Assembly (NCBI RefSeq): GCF_012184415.1
Contig: NZ_VTOX01000010.1
Location: forward strand, 62,001 to 126,000
DNA: 64,000 nucleotides
Source of the DNA: Ramlibacter lithotrophicus
GTDB lineage: Bacteria; Pseudomonadota; Gammaproteobacteria; Burkholderiales; Burkholderiaceae_C
Reading direction: 5' to 3'
Shown here: positions 36,523 through 44,794 of the stretch, piece after piece
Position numbering within the stretch: position 1 is the first letter of the stretch
How the letters are laid out: each line of letters starts with the position of its first letter
Position numbers and translations under genes: made by a program
The notes under the pieces: model-generated
Told to the model about the DNA's origin: nothing
Database searches by the model: none
The model's input: only the letters and a program-made list of their open reading frames with translations

Positions 36523-36711
36523 TCAGTGGCTCTCGCCGTCTTCGCCCGGTGCGAACGGCCGGTTCCGGCCGGTGGGTTGCTGCTGCCGTGCCTGGCCGGC
36601 CGTCCCGGCATTCTCACGGCGCGGCTCGCTGGAGGGTCGACCCTGCGGGCCCTGGTCGCGTGGGGTGCTGCGGTTTGCCGCATCGTGCTGGTTGGTCGGA
36701 GTTCGTGCCAT
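36523..36711 (-). CDS. Small disordered hydrophilic protein
   Basis: 62 residues. The ATG at 36711 is set by a near-perfect GGAGG eight bases upstream; the longer open frame has no protein character. Composition is Gln, Asn, Arg, Pro, Gly and Glu with no hydrophobic core (MARTPTNQHDAANRSTPRDQ, ending FAPGEDGESH), so it should be intrinsically disordered. Such stress-type proteins are common in Burkholderiales. No family assigned. Confidence 0.65.
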   Translation of the reverse strand: MARTPTNQHDAANRSTPRDQGPQGRPSSEPRRENAGTAGQARQQQPTGRNRPFAPGEDGESH

Positions 36712-36889
36712 CGGAGTGACCTCCAGGCCGGGGATCGTCGCGGGGGGGAGCCGGCCTGCTGGGCCCCCGCGCGGCCGCGACGGCGGCTTGCCGACAGTGT
36801 GTGCGCCTGGCGCCCGGCACGGTGCGGCTTTTTGCAACAGGGCGCCGGCCAGGAGCCTGCGCGGCAGAGGGACGGGTCCGCGCAGCCTC

Positions 36890-38035
36890 CTAGGCGCTGA
36901 ACTCCCGGATGACTTCGCGGTCCACGTCCACGCCGAGTCCGGGTCCGCCCGGAATCTCCACCCAGCCATCGACCTGCTGGATGGGTCGCGTGATGAGATG
37001 CTGGCGGAACGGATGGCTGGAGCGGTCGTATTCCAACACCGGCTCCTGCGCGAACAGCGAGTGGTGCGCCACCGGAACGGCGGCGATGAACTGGAGCGAA
37101 GCCGCCTGCGCGATGGCCGAGCCCCAGACATGCGGATTGACCTGCACGCCATGCGACTGCGCCAGCGCGATGATGTGGCGGCCGGCCGAGAGCCCGCCGC
37201 AGGAACCGATGTCGGGCTGGGCGACGTCGACGGCGCCGGCGCCGAGGAACTCGCGGAAGCCGTACAGCGTGTGTTCGTTCTCGCCCCCGGCGATGGGCAT
37301 AGTCAACTGCCGCCGCAACTCCGCATAACCGGCGACGTCCTCGGGCACCACCGGCTCCTCGTACCAGCGCAGGTCGTACTGCGCCAGTTCGCGGCCGAGC
37401 CGCAGCGCCTCCGCCCGGCCATACGCATGGTTCGTGTCGACCATCAGCCGCACCGGCTTGCCCTGGAGCGCGGCGGCGATCTCGCGCATGCAGGCAATGT
37501 CGTCGTCCACCCCGTAACCGAGCTTCACCTTCATCAGCGTGAAGCCGGCGTCGAAGTGGCGCAGTGCCTCCTCGGCCAGCCGCCGCGCCTCGCCCTGGCC
37601 CTCGATGCGGTAGAAGCCGGTGGCATACGGCTGCACCCGCGTGCGGAAGGCGCCGCCCAGGAGCTTGTAGATCGGAACGCCGTGAAACTTGCCCGCGATG
37701 TCCCACAGGGCGACGTCCACCGCGCTGATGCCGGCGACCACCGAGCCCTTGCGGCCGTAGTCCCGGGTGCGGTGGTACATCCGGTGCCACAGCACCTCGG
37801 TATCCAGGGGATCGGCGCCCAGCACCAGCGGCTTGAGCGCGTGCTCGATCACGGCGGCCGCGATCTCCGGCGGCTCGAGTCCCTGCGCGAAGGCTTCGCC
37901 CCAGCCGCTGAGCCCGGTGTCGGTGGTGACTTCGACCAGCGTGGCCGAGCGCTGCGTGACCCAGCCTTGCGAGAACGCGAACGGCTCGGCCAGCGGCGAC
38001 TTCAGGACATGCACTTTCAGTTGCGCGATCTTCAT
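36890..38035 (-). CDS. Mandelate racemase/muconate lactonizing enzyme family protein
   Basis: 381 residues, enolase superfamily. The capping domain ends near 130. In the barrel, the base motif MKVKLG (K-x-K), metal ligands D in MVDTNHAY, E in WYEEPVVPED and E in GGENEHTLY, the catalytic histidine in NPHVWGS and QEPVLEYD are all intact. The mandelate racemase subgroup acts by abstracting a proton alpha to a carboxylate, usually as sugar-acid dehydratase or racemase. It ends 178 bases before the small gene at 36711 and starts 15 bases after an Asp/Glu racemase homologue, with which it probably forms an operon. Confidence 0.9.
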   Translation of the reverse strand: MKIAQLKVHVLKSPLAEPFAFSQGWVTQRSATLVEVTTDTGLSGWGEAFAQGLEPPEIAAAVIEHALKPLVLGADPLDTEVLWHRMYHRTRDYGRKGSVVAGISAVDVALWDIAGKFHGVPIYKLLGGAFRTRVQPYATGFYRIEGQGEARRLAEEALRHFDAGFTLMKVKLGYGVDDDIACMREIAAALQGKPVRLMVDTNHAYGRAEALRLGRELAQYDLRWYEEPVVPEDVAGYAELRRQLTMPIAGGENEHTLYGFREFLGAGAVDVAQPDIGSCGGLSAGRHIIALAQSHGVQVNPHVWGSAIAQAASLQFIAAVPVAHHSLFAQEPVLEYDRSSHPFRQHLITRPIQQVDGWVEIPGGPGLGVDVDREVIREFSA

Positions 38036-38050
38036 CGTGGTCTCCGCTGC

Positions 38051-38725
38051 TCAGGCAGTTCGATCGGCGCCGAGGGCCCGGGCGACGCTCGCCACCGCCA
38101 GCTCGGGGCTCACCAGGCAGCGCGCCTGCTGCTGGGACGCGAGCCGGGGCAGCACCCGCGCCATCGAGGCCTGTGCCAGCACCACCTGGTCCGCCTGGTC
38201 GGCGGCTTTCGCCAGTGCGGCGGCGACGAGGTCGTCATGACGCTCGCGGTCGCCGGCGACCAGCGCGGCGTAGGCGCCGTCCACCAGCATCGGCTCGACT
38301 TCGACGGCGCGTTGCTGCGCCCGCGCCGTTTCTGCGAGCAGCCGGGTGGTGGGGCCCAGGGTCGACGCGAGCGTGGCGACGACCGCCACCCGGCTGGCGC
38401 CAGCCACCGCCTGGGCGGCCATCGCGCTGTCGACGCGCACGACCGGGATCCCCAGCTCCTGCTGCGCCGGCGCGCACAGCTCCCCGATCGAGGAGCAGGC
38501 GTTGAGGATCACGTCGGCGCCCTGTTCCCGCGCGATGCGGGCGTACTGGCGCCAGCGCGGGGCCACGGCCGCCAGGTCGGCCCCGTTGTCGCGAAGCTGC
38601 GGCAGCACGGAGTCGTCGAGCATGTTGATGACCCGCGCCTGAGGCAGCCGCTCGGCGAGCAGCCGCGAGAAGACTTCGACGGTGGCGGGCGAGGTGTGGA
38701 TGACGGCGACGGTGGGTGGATGCAT
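38051..38725 (-). CDS. Asp/Glu/hydantoin racemase superfamily protein
   Basis: 224 residues from the ATG at 38725 (GGAGACC upstream; an earlier ATG at 38758 lacks a site). First catalytic cysteine present in ILNACSSIGE. The second, normally in the xCxG-type motif late in the protein, is replaced: the segment reads VVLAQASMARVLPRL. A one-cysteine enzyme could not racemise by the usual two-base mechanism, so it may be a decarboxylase/isomerase-like member. Upstream of the enolase-superfamily gene by 15 bases in the same direction. Confidence 0.82.
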   Translation of the reverse strand: MHPPTVAVIHTSPATVEVFSRLLAERLPQARVINMLDDSVLPQLRDNGADLAAVAPRWRQYARIAREQGADVILNACSSIGELCAPAQQELGIPVVRVDSAMAAQAVAGASRVAVVATLASTLGPTTRLLAETARAQQRAVEVEPMLVDGAYAALVAGDRERHDDLVAAALAKAADQADQVVLAQASMARVLPRLASQQQARCLVSPELAVASVARALGADRTA

Positions 38726-38786
38726 TGGAAGGTCTCCGGCGAGTGATGGTAACGGCATGGGCCGCTCGGGCTGGCATCATCCGCCG

Positions 38787-39350
38787 ATGACACTTGCCAG
38801 CCAGATCGACGTCCGGGCCGTGGACGCCTTCGCCGAACCGGCCTTCACCGAACTGGTGAACCTCGTCTTCGACGACGCGCAGCGAGTTGCCGTCATGCAG
38901 CGCCTCTGCCCGCAGCCGCTGGCCGCGGCCGCCCTCCCCTTGCAGCGCGTGAGGATAGGCGCGTTCGACGGCGACGACCTGGTCGGGTGGTCGCACGGCT
39001 GGCGCGAGCCGGGCGGCCAGTTGTACGTCGCCAGTTCGGCGGTGTTGCCGCGATACCGGCGGCAAGGCGTGTACACCCGGCTGCTCGCCGCCATCGAGGA
39101 GCAGGCGCTGGCCCTCGGCTGCCGGCGGGTGACTTCGCACCAGCGGGCCGACAACAGTGCCGTGCTGATCGCCAAGCTGAAGGCCGGCTACGTCATCTGC
39201 GGCATGGAGTTCTCGGGCGAGATGGGGCTGCTCGCCAAGCTGGCCCGCGACCTGGAGCCGGCGCGGCGCGCGCTGTTCACGGCCCGGATCGCCGGCATCC
39301 AGGCGAGCGCCCATGCCACCGGCATCCGGCGCAGCTCGGAAGATTCCTAG
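38787..39350 (+). CDS. GNAT-family N-acetyltransferase
   Basis: 187 residues from the ATG at 38787, divergent from the racemase-like gene. The acetyl-CoA binding motif A is visible as SSAVLPRYRRQGVYTRLLAAI (strand, then Q/RxxGxY loop, then helix), followed by ALGCRRVTSHQRADNSAVLI (motif B). Substrate unknown. Confidence 0.82.
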   Translation: MTLASQIDVRAVDAFAEPAFTELVNLVFDDAQRVAVMQRLCPQPLAAAALPLQRVRIGAFDGDDLVGWSHGWREPGGQLYVASSAVLPRYRRQGVYTRLLAAIEEQALALGCRRVTSHQRADNSAVLIAKLKAGYVICGMEFSGEMGLLAKLARDLEPARRALFTARIAGIQASAHATGIRRSSEDS

Positions 39351-39490
39351 CCCGCCTCGGCTGCGCGGGGGGCGCGAAATGGGACGGCGCCGACCGTCCG
39401 ATTCAGCGACGCACCGATGTTCCGGGCGCTGCCTCGCGGGCACAGTACGTGCATCCCGGCAACGGGCCGATCACCGCCGAAAGGAACATC

Positions 39491-39547
39491 ATGAGCAGTA
39501 CCAGTCACCGCGCGACGCCGGTCCGGGCGCAGGAGCAGGCGCGATGA
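39491..39547 (+). CDS. 18-codon upstream reading frame, possibly translated
   Basis: Too short for standard gene finding. ATG at 39491 with AAAGGAACATC upstream, encoding MSSTSHRATPVRAQEQAR, and stopping with a TGA that overlaps the ATG of the methyltransferase (ATGA at 39544-39547). It is in a different frame from that gene. The downstream gene also has its own AGGAG eight bases before its start. The arrangement fits translational coupling or a leader peptide. No similarity is recognised. Confidence 0.45.
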   Translation: MSSTSHRATPVRAQEQAR

Positions 39548-40338
39548 GCACCTTCACGATCAACGCGTTGGCCGGCCTCGCGCTGCTGCTGGCGGCGACC
39601 GGCCTCTTCTTCTTCGCGACCACCCGCGGCACGCTGATCGTGCGCGGCCTCGCCGGCGGTCGGCGCAGCAGCGAATCGCACGTGTACCCGATCTATTCCA
39701 GGATGGGACTGATCAAGCTGGTCGACTTCCAGCCGATCATTTCCGCCATCCTGCTGTTCCAGTACCACCGCCTGGTCTCGAAGATCGTGGCCGGCCTGGG
39801 CAGCACCAACCTGAAGCGCAAGCAGGTGCTGATCACCTCGTGCGCCTTCGGCAACGTGATCCCGCGCACGGTGGAAGCCGCCCTGGGCTCGGGTGCCGAG
39901 AAGGTCGTCATCGCCGACATCATCAGGAACGAGCTGACCCACGCCAGGGGCAAGCTGGACGCGCAGTACGGCCGCAGGATCGAGTACGTCGAGGAAGACG
40001 CGACGGCCATGCACCTGGAGGAAGGCTTTGCCGACGCCAACATCATCTTCTTCCTGCTGCACGAACTGCCGCACGACCTGAAGGTGAAGACGCTGAGCGA
40101 GGCGGGCCGCATGCTGGCGCCCGGCGGCAAGCTGTACCTGGGCGAGTTCCACAAGCCGGCGCCGTTCGTCCTCAAGTGCCTGAGCTGGAGCTACTTCAAG
40201 GTGTTCGAGCCGCTCGGGCTGGCCCTGTGGGACAGCCACGACCCGGTCGCCATCCTGCAGGAGATGGGCGGCTGGACCGTCGAGCGCCAGACGTTCTTCT
40301 TCGGCAACTTCCAGATCGTCACGGCCACCAGGCACTGA
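39544..40338 (+). CDS. RquA-like SAM-dependent methyltransferase with N-terminal membrane anchor
   Basis: 264 residues. One membrane span at 6-25 (INALAGLALLLAATGLFFFA). The rest resembles the class I methyltransferase-related RquA family that makes rhodoquinone from ubiquinone: FQPIISAILLFQYHRLVSKI, the odd SAM-motif region LITSCAFGNVIPRTVEAALG, VVIADII, the FFLLHELPHDLK segment, APGGKLYLGEFHKPAPF and KVFEPLGLALW. The canonical DxGxGxG motif is missing, as I recall for RquA. A rhodoquinone role is a family-based inference; a general quinone or lipid methyltransferase is the alternative. AGGAG precedes the start. Confidence 0.72.
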   Translation: MSTFTINALAGLALLLAATGLFFFATTRGTLIVRGLAGGRRSSESHVYPIYSRMGLIKLVDFQPIISAILLFQYHRLVSKIVAGLGSTNLKRKQVLITSCAFGNVIPRTVEAALGSGAEKVVIADIIRNELTHARGKLDAQYGRRIEYVEEDATAMHLEEGFADANIIFFLLHELPHDLKVKTLSEAGRMLAPGGKLYLGEFHKPAPFVLKCLSWSYFKVFEPLGLALWDSHDPVAILQEMGGWTVERQTFFFGNFQIVTATRH

Positions 40339-40361
40339 CCCCGTCACTGCCGGGCGACAGG

Positions 40362-40389
40362 CCGCCGGCGCGTGAGCGACCGGCGGTTT
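40362..40389 (+). terminator. Weak terminator after the methyltransferase
   Basis: Seven-base-pair GC stem CCGCCGG (40362-40368) with CCGGCGG (40380-40386), eleven-base loop, followed by TTTGCGTTTGC. Positioned 23 bases after the stop. The T-tract is short, so efficiency is doubtful. Confidence 0.45.
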
Positions 40390-40479
40390 GCGTTTGCGGG
40401 TGGCAGTTCTTGATCGGGCAGCCGCATGCCCGCGTCGGGGCGAAGGCCGCCAGGGACTTCCGGCGGCTGGCGCTGCGAG

Positions 40480-40695
40480 TTACCGGTGCGCGGCGAATCT
40501 CGCTGCGAAGCCGTGCACGGCCCCGGCCGTGCCGTGCACGATGAACCGGGGCAGCGCGGTGGCGCCTTGCACCGCGAGGAACACACCGTAGACGACGAAG
40601 AAGGTCAGCAACCAGAGCAAGCCGGTTCCGGAATCGGCGACGATCCTGTCGAATCTCATCAGGTCGGTGTCGTGCGGATCGAACGGTCGAATCAT
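40480..40695 (-). CDS. Small one-span membrane protein
   Basis: 71 residues. The ATG at 40695 follows AGGAGGTTGAC, a strong ribosome binding site. The single hydrophobic segment is TGLLWLLTFFVVYGVFLAV (about residues 24-42), preceded by an acidic cytoplasmic start and followed by a His/Arg/Ala tail. No family recognised. Stands alone on the minus strand. Confidence 0.65.
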   Translation of the reverse strand: MIRPFDPHDTDLMRFDRIVADSGTGLLWLLTFFVVYGVFLAVQGATALPRFIVHGTAGAVHGFAARFAAHR

Positions 40696-40829
40696 GTCAA
40701 CCTCCTGCCAAGGGTATACGCCTGCGCAGGGGCGGTTTCATTGACCAAATCGGTACGCGCGGACGAATCCCGACTGCCCCGCTCGGGTAGTTCAGCGCCG
40801 GCGACGGTGTCCGCGGCGCGTGGCGCGCA

Positions 40830-41669
40830 CTACAACCTGCCGAGCAGCGCCTCGAATCCGGGGTAATCGCGCGCAGCGATGGCCGTCTTGCGCGCCGCCG
40901 CCGTCCAGGACGAACCGGCGGCCAGCGCCGCGCGGAACGCATCGCGGTCGGTGATCCAGGTGCCGCCCACCAGCGTGACGCCGCGCGTGAACAGCGGGTC
41001 GGGCAGGCAGCCGGCGCCGGGGCCGATCAGGGCGAAGCTGCCGGCATTCGGGCACGCCGCGAGCATGTCGTCCAGCGTGCCGTTCAGCAGCAGCGTGCTG
41101 GTGGCGATCACCTTGTTGCAATCGGCCAGTTCGCCGCGATCCGTGGTCACCCGCCAGCCGTCGCGCTCGCCGGCGAGGTCGCTGCGCAGTTCGACCACGG
41201 TGAGCTTCGCCCCCGCCTGCACGATGCTCTTCACCAGCGGCGGGAACAATCCGATCATGCCGATCCGGTCCGCCGCCTGCGGCGCCAGCATGCCGATCGA
41301 GTCGCCGCTCGCGCCGGGCACGAAACCGGCGCGGTCGAACAGGCACCGGGTCAGCGCGTTGACGGCGGCGAAACCGATCGCGCGGCGCGCACCCGGCGCC
41401 TCGGCGAACCAGCGCGCCACTGCCAGCGCGTCGGCGCCTTCCAGGCCCAGGCTGGCATCGCCGCGTCCGGCGACCAGCCGCCGGCTCGATTCGTCCAGCA
41501 GCACATAGCTCAGGCCCAGCGAGCCGTCGTCCAGTTCGATCGCGCAGAACTCGCCGGCGATGGAGGTCGGCGGCGCGGCCGGCGGCAGCAGCAGCCCGCG
41601 CACCTTCGGCAGCGCGCCGCGCGCGGCGAAGCGTTCGAGCAAGGACAGCAGGTCGTGCGTGATGTCCAT
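40830..41669 (-). CDS. DUF364/DUF4213-type Rossmann-like protein (putative heavy-metal chelation)
   Basis: 279 residues from the ATG at 41669 (AGAGGAATCGCC upstream). Two parts are visible. Residues about 1-115 form an enolase-N-like domain (AIELDDGSLGLSYVLL, FAAVNALTRCLF). Residues about 120-270 form the Rossmann-like domain with IGMIGLFPPLVKSIVQAGAK, LTVVELRSDL, CNKVIATSTLLLNGTLDDML, SFALIGPGAG and TLVGGTWITDRDAF. This order matches the family named for putative metal chelation from structural studies; no activity is established that I know of. Its start lies 14 bases after the VWA gene, so it is the third gene of a MoxR-VWA-DUF364 unit. Confidence 0.8.
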   Translation of the reverse strand: MDITHDLLSLLERFAARGALPKVRGLLLPPAAPPTSIAGEFCAIELDDGSLGLSYVLLDESSRRLVAGRGDASLGLEGADALAVARWFAEAPGARRAIGFAAVNALTRCLFDRAGFVPGASGDSIGMLAPQAADRIGMIGLFPPLVKSIVQAGAKLTVVELRSDLAGERDGWRVTTDRGELADCNKVIATSTLLLNGTLDDMLAACPNAGSFALIGPGAGCLPDPLFTRGVTLVGGTWITDRDAFRAALAAGSSWTAAARKTAIAARDYPGFEALLGRL

Positions 41670-41683
41670 GGCGATTCCTCTCC

Positions 41684-43203
41684 TCACTGCGACGGCGTGC
41701 CGCCGCCCACCAGCCGCGCCGCCTCGGCGCCGGAGACCGTGCGGTCGCGGTTGTCGGGCGTGCGCAACGCGCCGGCGAAATATTGCGCGGTGAGGCTGCG
41801 CGTGGCGCCCGGGCCGGGCAGCGGCGCCTGGCCTCCGTAGCGGCGCCAGTCGCGCAGCCAGTGGATATCGTCGGCGATCTCCAGGAAGCCCACCGTCTCC
41901 CGGTCGCCCACCAGGATGCCCTGGACGCGCAGCCCCATTTCGTCCTTCGCCCCCCGGATCTGCGCCGCGACGGCCGGCGTGGCGCCGAATTCGCCGTCGG
42001 AGACGATCAGCAGGTCGGCGAGCTGCCAGCGCCGCTCGTCGAGCTTGGCAAGCGCCCGCTCGAGCGGCCCCGAGATGTCGGTGCCCCCGTGGAAGGTCTG
42101 GCCCATGAACGCGGCCAGCCGCGCCACGCCGTCGCAGTCCAGCGCGAGTTCGGTTTCCACGATTTCTTGCGGCCCCGAGAACGCGAACAGGTGGCATGCG
42201 CGCTGCTGCGCGTGTGCCGTGCGCATGGCCTCCAGCACGACCGCCTTGGCCACGGCCTCGGCGCCGCCCTGCATCGAGCCGGAGGTGTCGACGCACACCA
42301 GCATCGGGCCCAGCTCCAGCCGCTTGTCGGGCGCCCGCCGCGCGCTCGGGCGCCACGCCGGCGCCAGTTCGCGGACGACCTCGGGCATGCGGTCGCTGTC
42401 CTCGTACCCGAGCAGCGTGCGTTCGGCATGGCGCGCATGCCAGACCAGGCGCAGCCGCGGATGCAGCAGCAGCATCGCCTCGGCCGGCAGCATGCGCGCC
42501 ACCCGGCCCGAGCGGCGCACGCCCAGCGTCTCGCCGGGATAGTCCGGCACCTGCACGATGCGCTCGACCTCGCGCAGCGCCAGGTGCTCCTCCATCACCG
42601 CGACGTCGCTGCGATTCGACGCGTCGGGCTCGTCGGTCGCGCGCGCCCGCCCGAGCTGGCGCACGATGCGCGCGAGCTCGGGGAGCGACTCGATCAGGCG
42701 GCGCGCGCGCACCACCTCCTGCCAGCCGCTGCTGCGCAGGACGCCGCGCATCATGTCCCAGCGCGTGTTCTTCACCAGGTCGGCGTATTCGCCGAATACC
42801 GCCGTCAGCTCGTCGATCGTGCCGCAGCGCTCCTGCCAGTCCGCGGCGAAGTTGTCCAGCGCGCGAGCCGCCGCGGCCTCGGCGCTGTCGCCGGCATCCA
42901 TGGCGTCGACGATCAGGTCCAGGTGGAAGCACAGCGAGCGCAGCACGGTCTCCGCGAGCGGAAGCCGAGCGCATCGAGCGTGCCGGCCACGTCCCCCGCC
43001 AGCGGTCGCGGCGGCCAGCCGGCGTCCGCGGCGGTGCGGCCTTCGAGGAGCGCCTCGCGCCAGCGCTCGATGCCGGCCAGGCGTGGCACCAGCCGGCCCT
43101 GCGAGTGCACCAGGCTCCACAGCCACAGTCCGCGCGGCAGGCGCTCCAGCGGTGCGAGCGGCGCCTCCAGGCGCTGATAGGACAGTGACGCGGGGGCGGT
43201 CAT
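41684..43203 (-). pseudogene. VWA-domain protein (ViaA/CoxE/NorD-like) interrupted by a one-base frameshift
   Basis: The true start is the ATG at 43203, overlapping the MoxR stop. That frame encodes about 80 sensible residues (SYQRLEAPLAPLERLPRGLW ... GDVAGTLDALGF). It then falls into a Cys/Arg-rich tail and stops at 42913. The neighbouring frame takes over at once with LPLAETVLRSLCFHLDLIVD and runs cleanly to 41684. Restoring one base near 42960-42966 (minus-strand GGCTTCC) would give ...ALGLPLAETVL... and a protein of about 506 residues. The VWA domain has the MIDAS motif DTSGS, then GGTDI and VSDGEFG. The rest of the frame is undamaged, so an assembly indel is as likely as a real lesion. 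Confidence 0.8.
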
Positions 43204-44603
43204 GCGCGCGCGACCGTCACCGGCTCCGGCACCGTGCCGGGATCCACCTCGCGGCGCGGCAGCGCGAGGAAGGCTTCGCGCGCCGCCAGCGCACGCACGC
43301 GCAGCGCTTCGATGGCCTGGCTGGTCGCGGCAAGGTTGGCGTCGGCGGGCGCCGCGAATTCGCGATCCATCCAGATTGCCTGCGCCGTGTACGCCGCGAG
43401 TTCGGCTCGGCTGGCGGCGATCGCCTCAGCGTATCCGGCGATGCGATCCACCAGCTCGTCGACCTGCCGCACCCGCGCGTGGATGTGGATTTCGCCGTAG
43501 CGGCGCTGCCGCCGGTAACTGATGCGCGCGACCTGGCTCGCGCCCTTGGCATCGTTCACGCTGGCTGCCAGATCGGCGCTGAAACGCAGCCGGCCATCCT
43601 CGTCGTAATCGAGGTCTTCCGCCTGCTGCTCCAGCGCGGCCTGCGCTTCGAACGCTTCGACGACGCGCGTCAGGAGCGGCGGCGCCATGCCCGGCTCGAG
43701 CCCGAGCCGCGCCGTCAGCCAGGCGGTGATGTCCGCCTGCCGCTCCAGGCCGGGCGCCACGCACCAGGGCAGCAGCCACAGGTCCCAGACGGCCACGGAA
43801 TCACGCCCCTCGCTGGCGGCGGCCACCTTGAGCAGCCAGGCCACCTTGACCCAGCGCCGGTCCGACACATAGGCCTGTTCGCCGGCGAGCAAGGCGCGCA
43901 ATTCGGCCAGCAAGGCCGCCACCTGCGCTGGCAGGCGGACGGCGGCCGCGGCGGCCTGCAGCGCCGCGAGGTCGGCCTCGTCCAGCGGCCGGGCGCCGCC
44001 CGGCGGCGGCGCGTGATCGAGCGCCAGCAGGCCCAGGAAGCCCGGCCCCGACACCGGCCCCACCGGCAGGCGCATCAGGAAGCGGTCGAAGAACGCCTCC
44101 GCCACTTCGTCGGCCGGCACCTCGTTGGTCGCGCCGATCACGCTCACCAGCGGGCAGCGCTCGCGCCCGGCGCCGTTGTCGAATTCGCGTTCGTTCAGCA
44201 GCGTGAGCAGCGCGTTGAGGATCGCGCTGTTGGCCTTGAACACCTCGTCGATGAAGGCGATCGTCGCCTGCGGCAGGAAGCCCGTGGTGATCCGCTCGTA
44301 GCGGTCCTGCTCCAGAGCCGAGATCGACAGCGGGCCGAACAGCTCTTCGGGCACGGTGAAGCGGGTCAGCAGGCGCTCGAAATAGCTGGCGCCGGCGAAC
44401 GCCAGGTGGAGCCGCCGCGCCAGTTCGCTCTTGGCGGTGCCAGGCGGCCCGACCAGCAAGGTGTGCTCGCCGGCCAGCGCCGCCAGCAATGCCAGCCGGA
44501 CGACGCGTCCCCGTTCGACCAGGCCCGCCTCCAGATGCCCGGGCAATGCCGCCAGGCGCTGGCGCAGCTCGCGCTGCAAGTTCGCTGGCGGTGGGGCATT
44601 CAT
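43200..44603 (-). CDS. MoxR/RavA-type AAA+ ATPase
   Basis: 467 residues from the ATG at 44603; the frame extends far upstream through the intergenic region without protein character. Walker A GPPGTAKSELARR near 52-64, Walker B IAFIDEVFKANSAILNALL, sensor IGATNEVP, and the lid region VSDRRWVKVAWLLKVAA as in RavA. The C-terminal 200 residues are helical (LEQQAEDLDYDEDGRLRF...). MoxR ATPases work with VWA proteins to load metals or activate enzymes (NorQ-NorD, CbbQ-CbbO, RavA-ViaA). It overlaps its VWA partner by four bases. Confidence 0.92.
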   Translation of the reverse strand: MNAPPPANLQRELRQRLAALPGHLEAGLVERGRVVRLALLAALAGEHTLLVGPPGTAKSELARRLHLAFAGASYFERLLTRFTVPEELFGPLSISALEQDRYERITTGFLPQATIAFIDEVFKANSAILNALLTLLNEREFDNGAGRERCPLVSVIGATNEVPADEVAEAFFDRFLMRLPVGPVSGPGFLGLLALDHAPPPGGARPLDEADLAALQAAAAAVRLPAQVAALLAELRALLAGEQAYVSDRRWVKVAWLLKVAAASEGRDSVAVWDLWLLPWCVAPGLERQADITAWLTARLGLEPGMAPPLLTRVVEAFEAQAALEQQAEDLDYDEDGRLRFSADLAASVNDAKGASQVARISYRRQRRYGEIHIHARVRQVDELVDRIAGYAEAIAASRAELAAYTAQAIWMDREFAAPADANLAATSQAIEALRVRALAAREAFLALPRREVDPGTVPEPVTVARA

Positions 44604-44661
44604 GGCGAAATCATAGCCACGCCTGCCGGCCGGGCCGGGTCCGGCAGCGGGGAGATCACGA

Positions 44662-44689
44662 GCCGCGCGCCGCGCGCCGCGCGCCGCGC
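44662..44689. repeat. Four perfect tandem copies of GCCGCGC
   Basis: Copies at 44662-44668, 44669-44675, 44676-44682 and 44683-44689, without mismatches. Seven-base unit, so a copy-number change would not be neutral in a coding frame, but here it is intergenic. It lies 59 bases upstream of the MoxR start, where a change of length could alter promoter spacing. Confidence 0.85.
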
Positions 44690-44780
44690 AGCGCGATGGC
44701 GACCGGCGGGACACGTTCCATGCTGGAACCGTAGTCCCTTGCGTCAGCAGGGTCGATCGCGGGGCCACGCGCGGCGCAGG

Positions 44781-44794
44781 TTGACGTACGTCAA
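44781..44794. promoter_or_regulatory. FNR/Crp-family-like operator, TTGA-N6-TCAA
   Basis: TTGACGTACGTCAA, a perfect 14-base palindrome (16 bases if the flanking G and C are counted, 44780-44795). It fits the TTGA-N6-TCAA half-site pattern of FNR/FixK/Dnr regulators. It is 224 bases before the permease-like gene at 45018 and 178 bases before the MoxR gene start. Oxygen control of the oxygen-sensitive korAB unit would make sense. The link is inference. Confidence 0.55.

Noticed and set aside
44655..44695. CRISPR-like array
   Set aside because: The repeat unit is only seven bases and directly tandem with no spacers.
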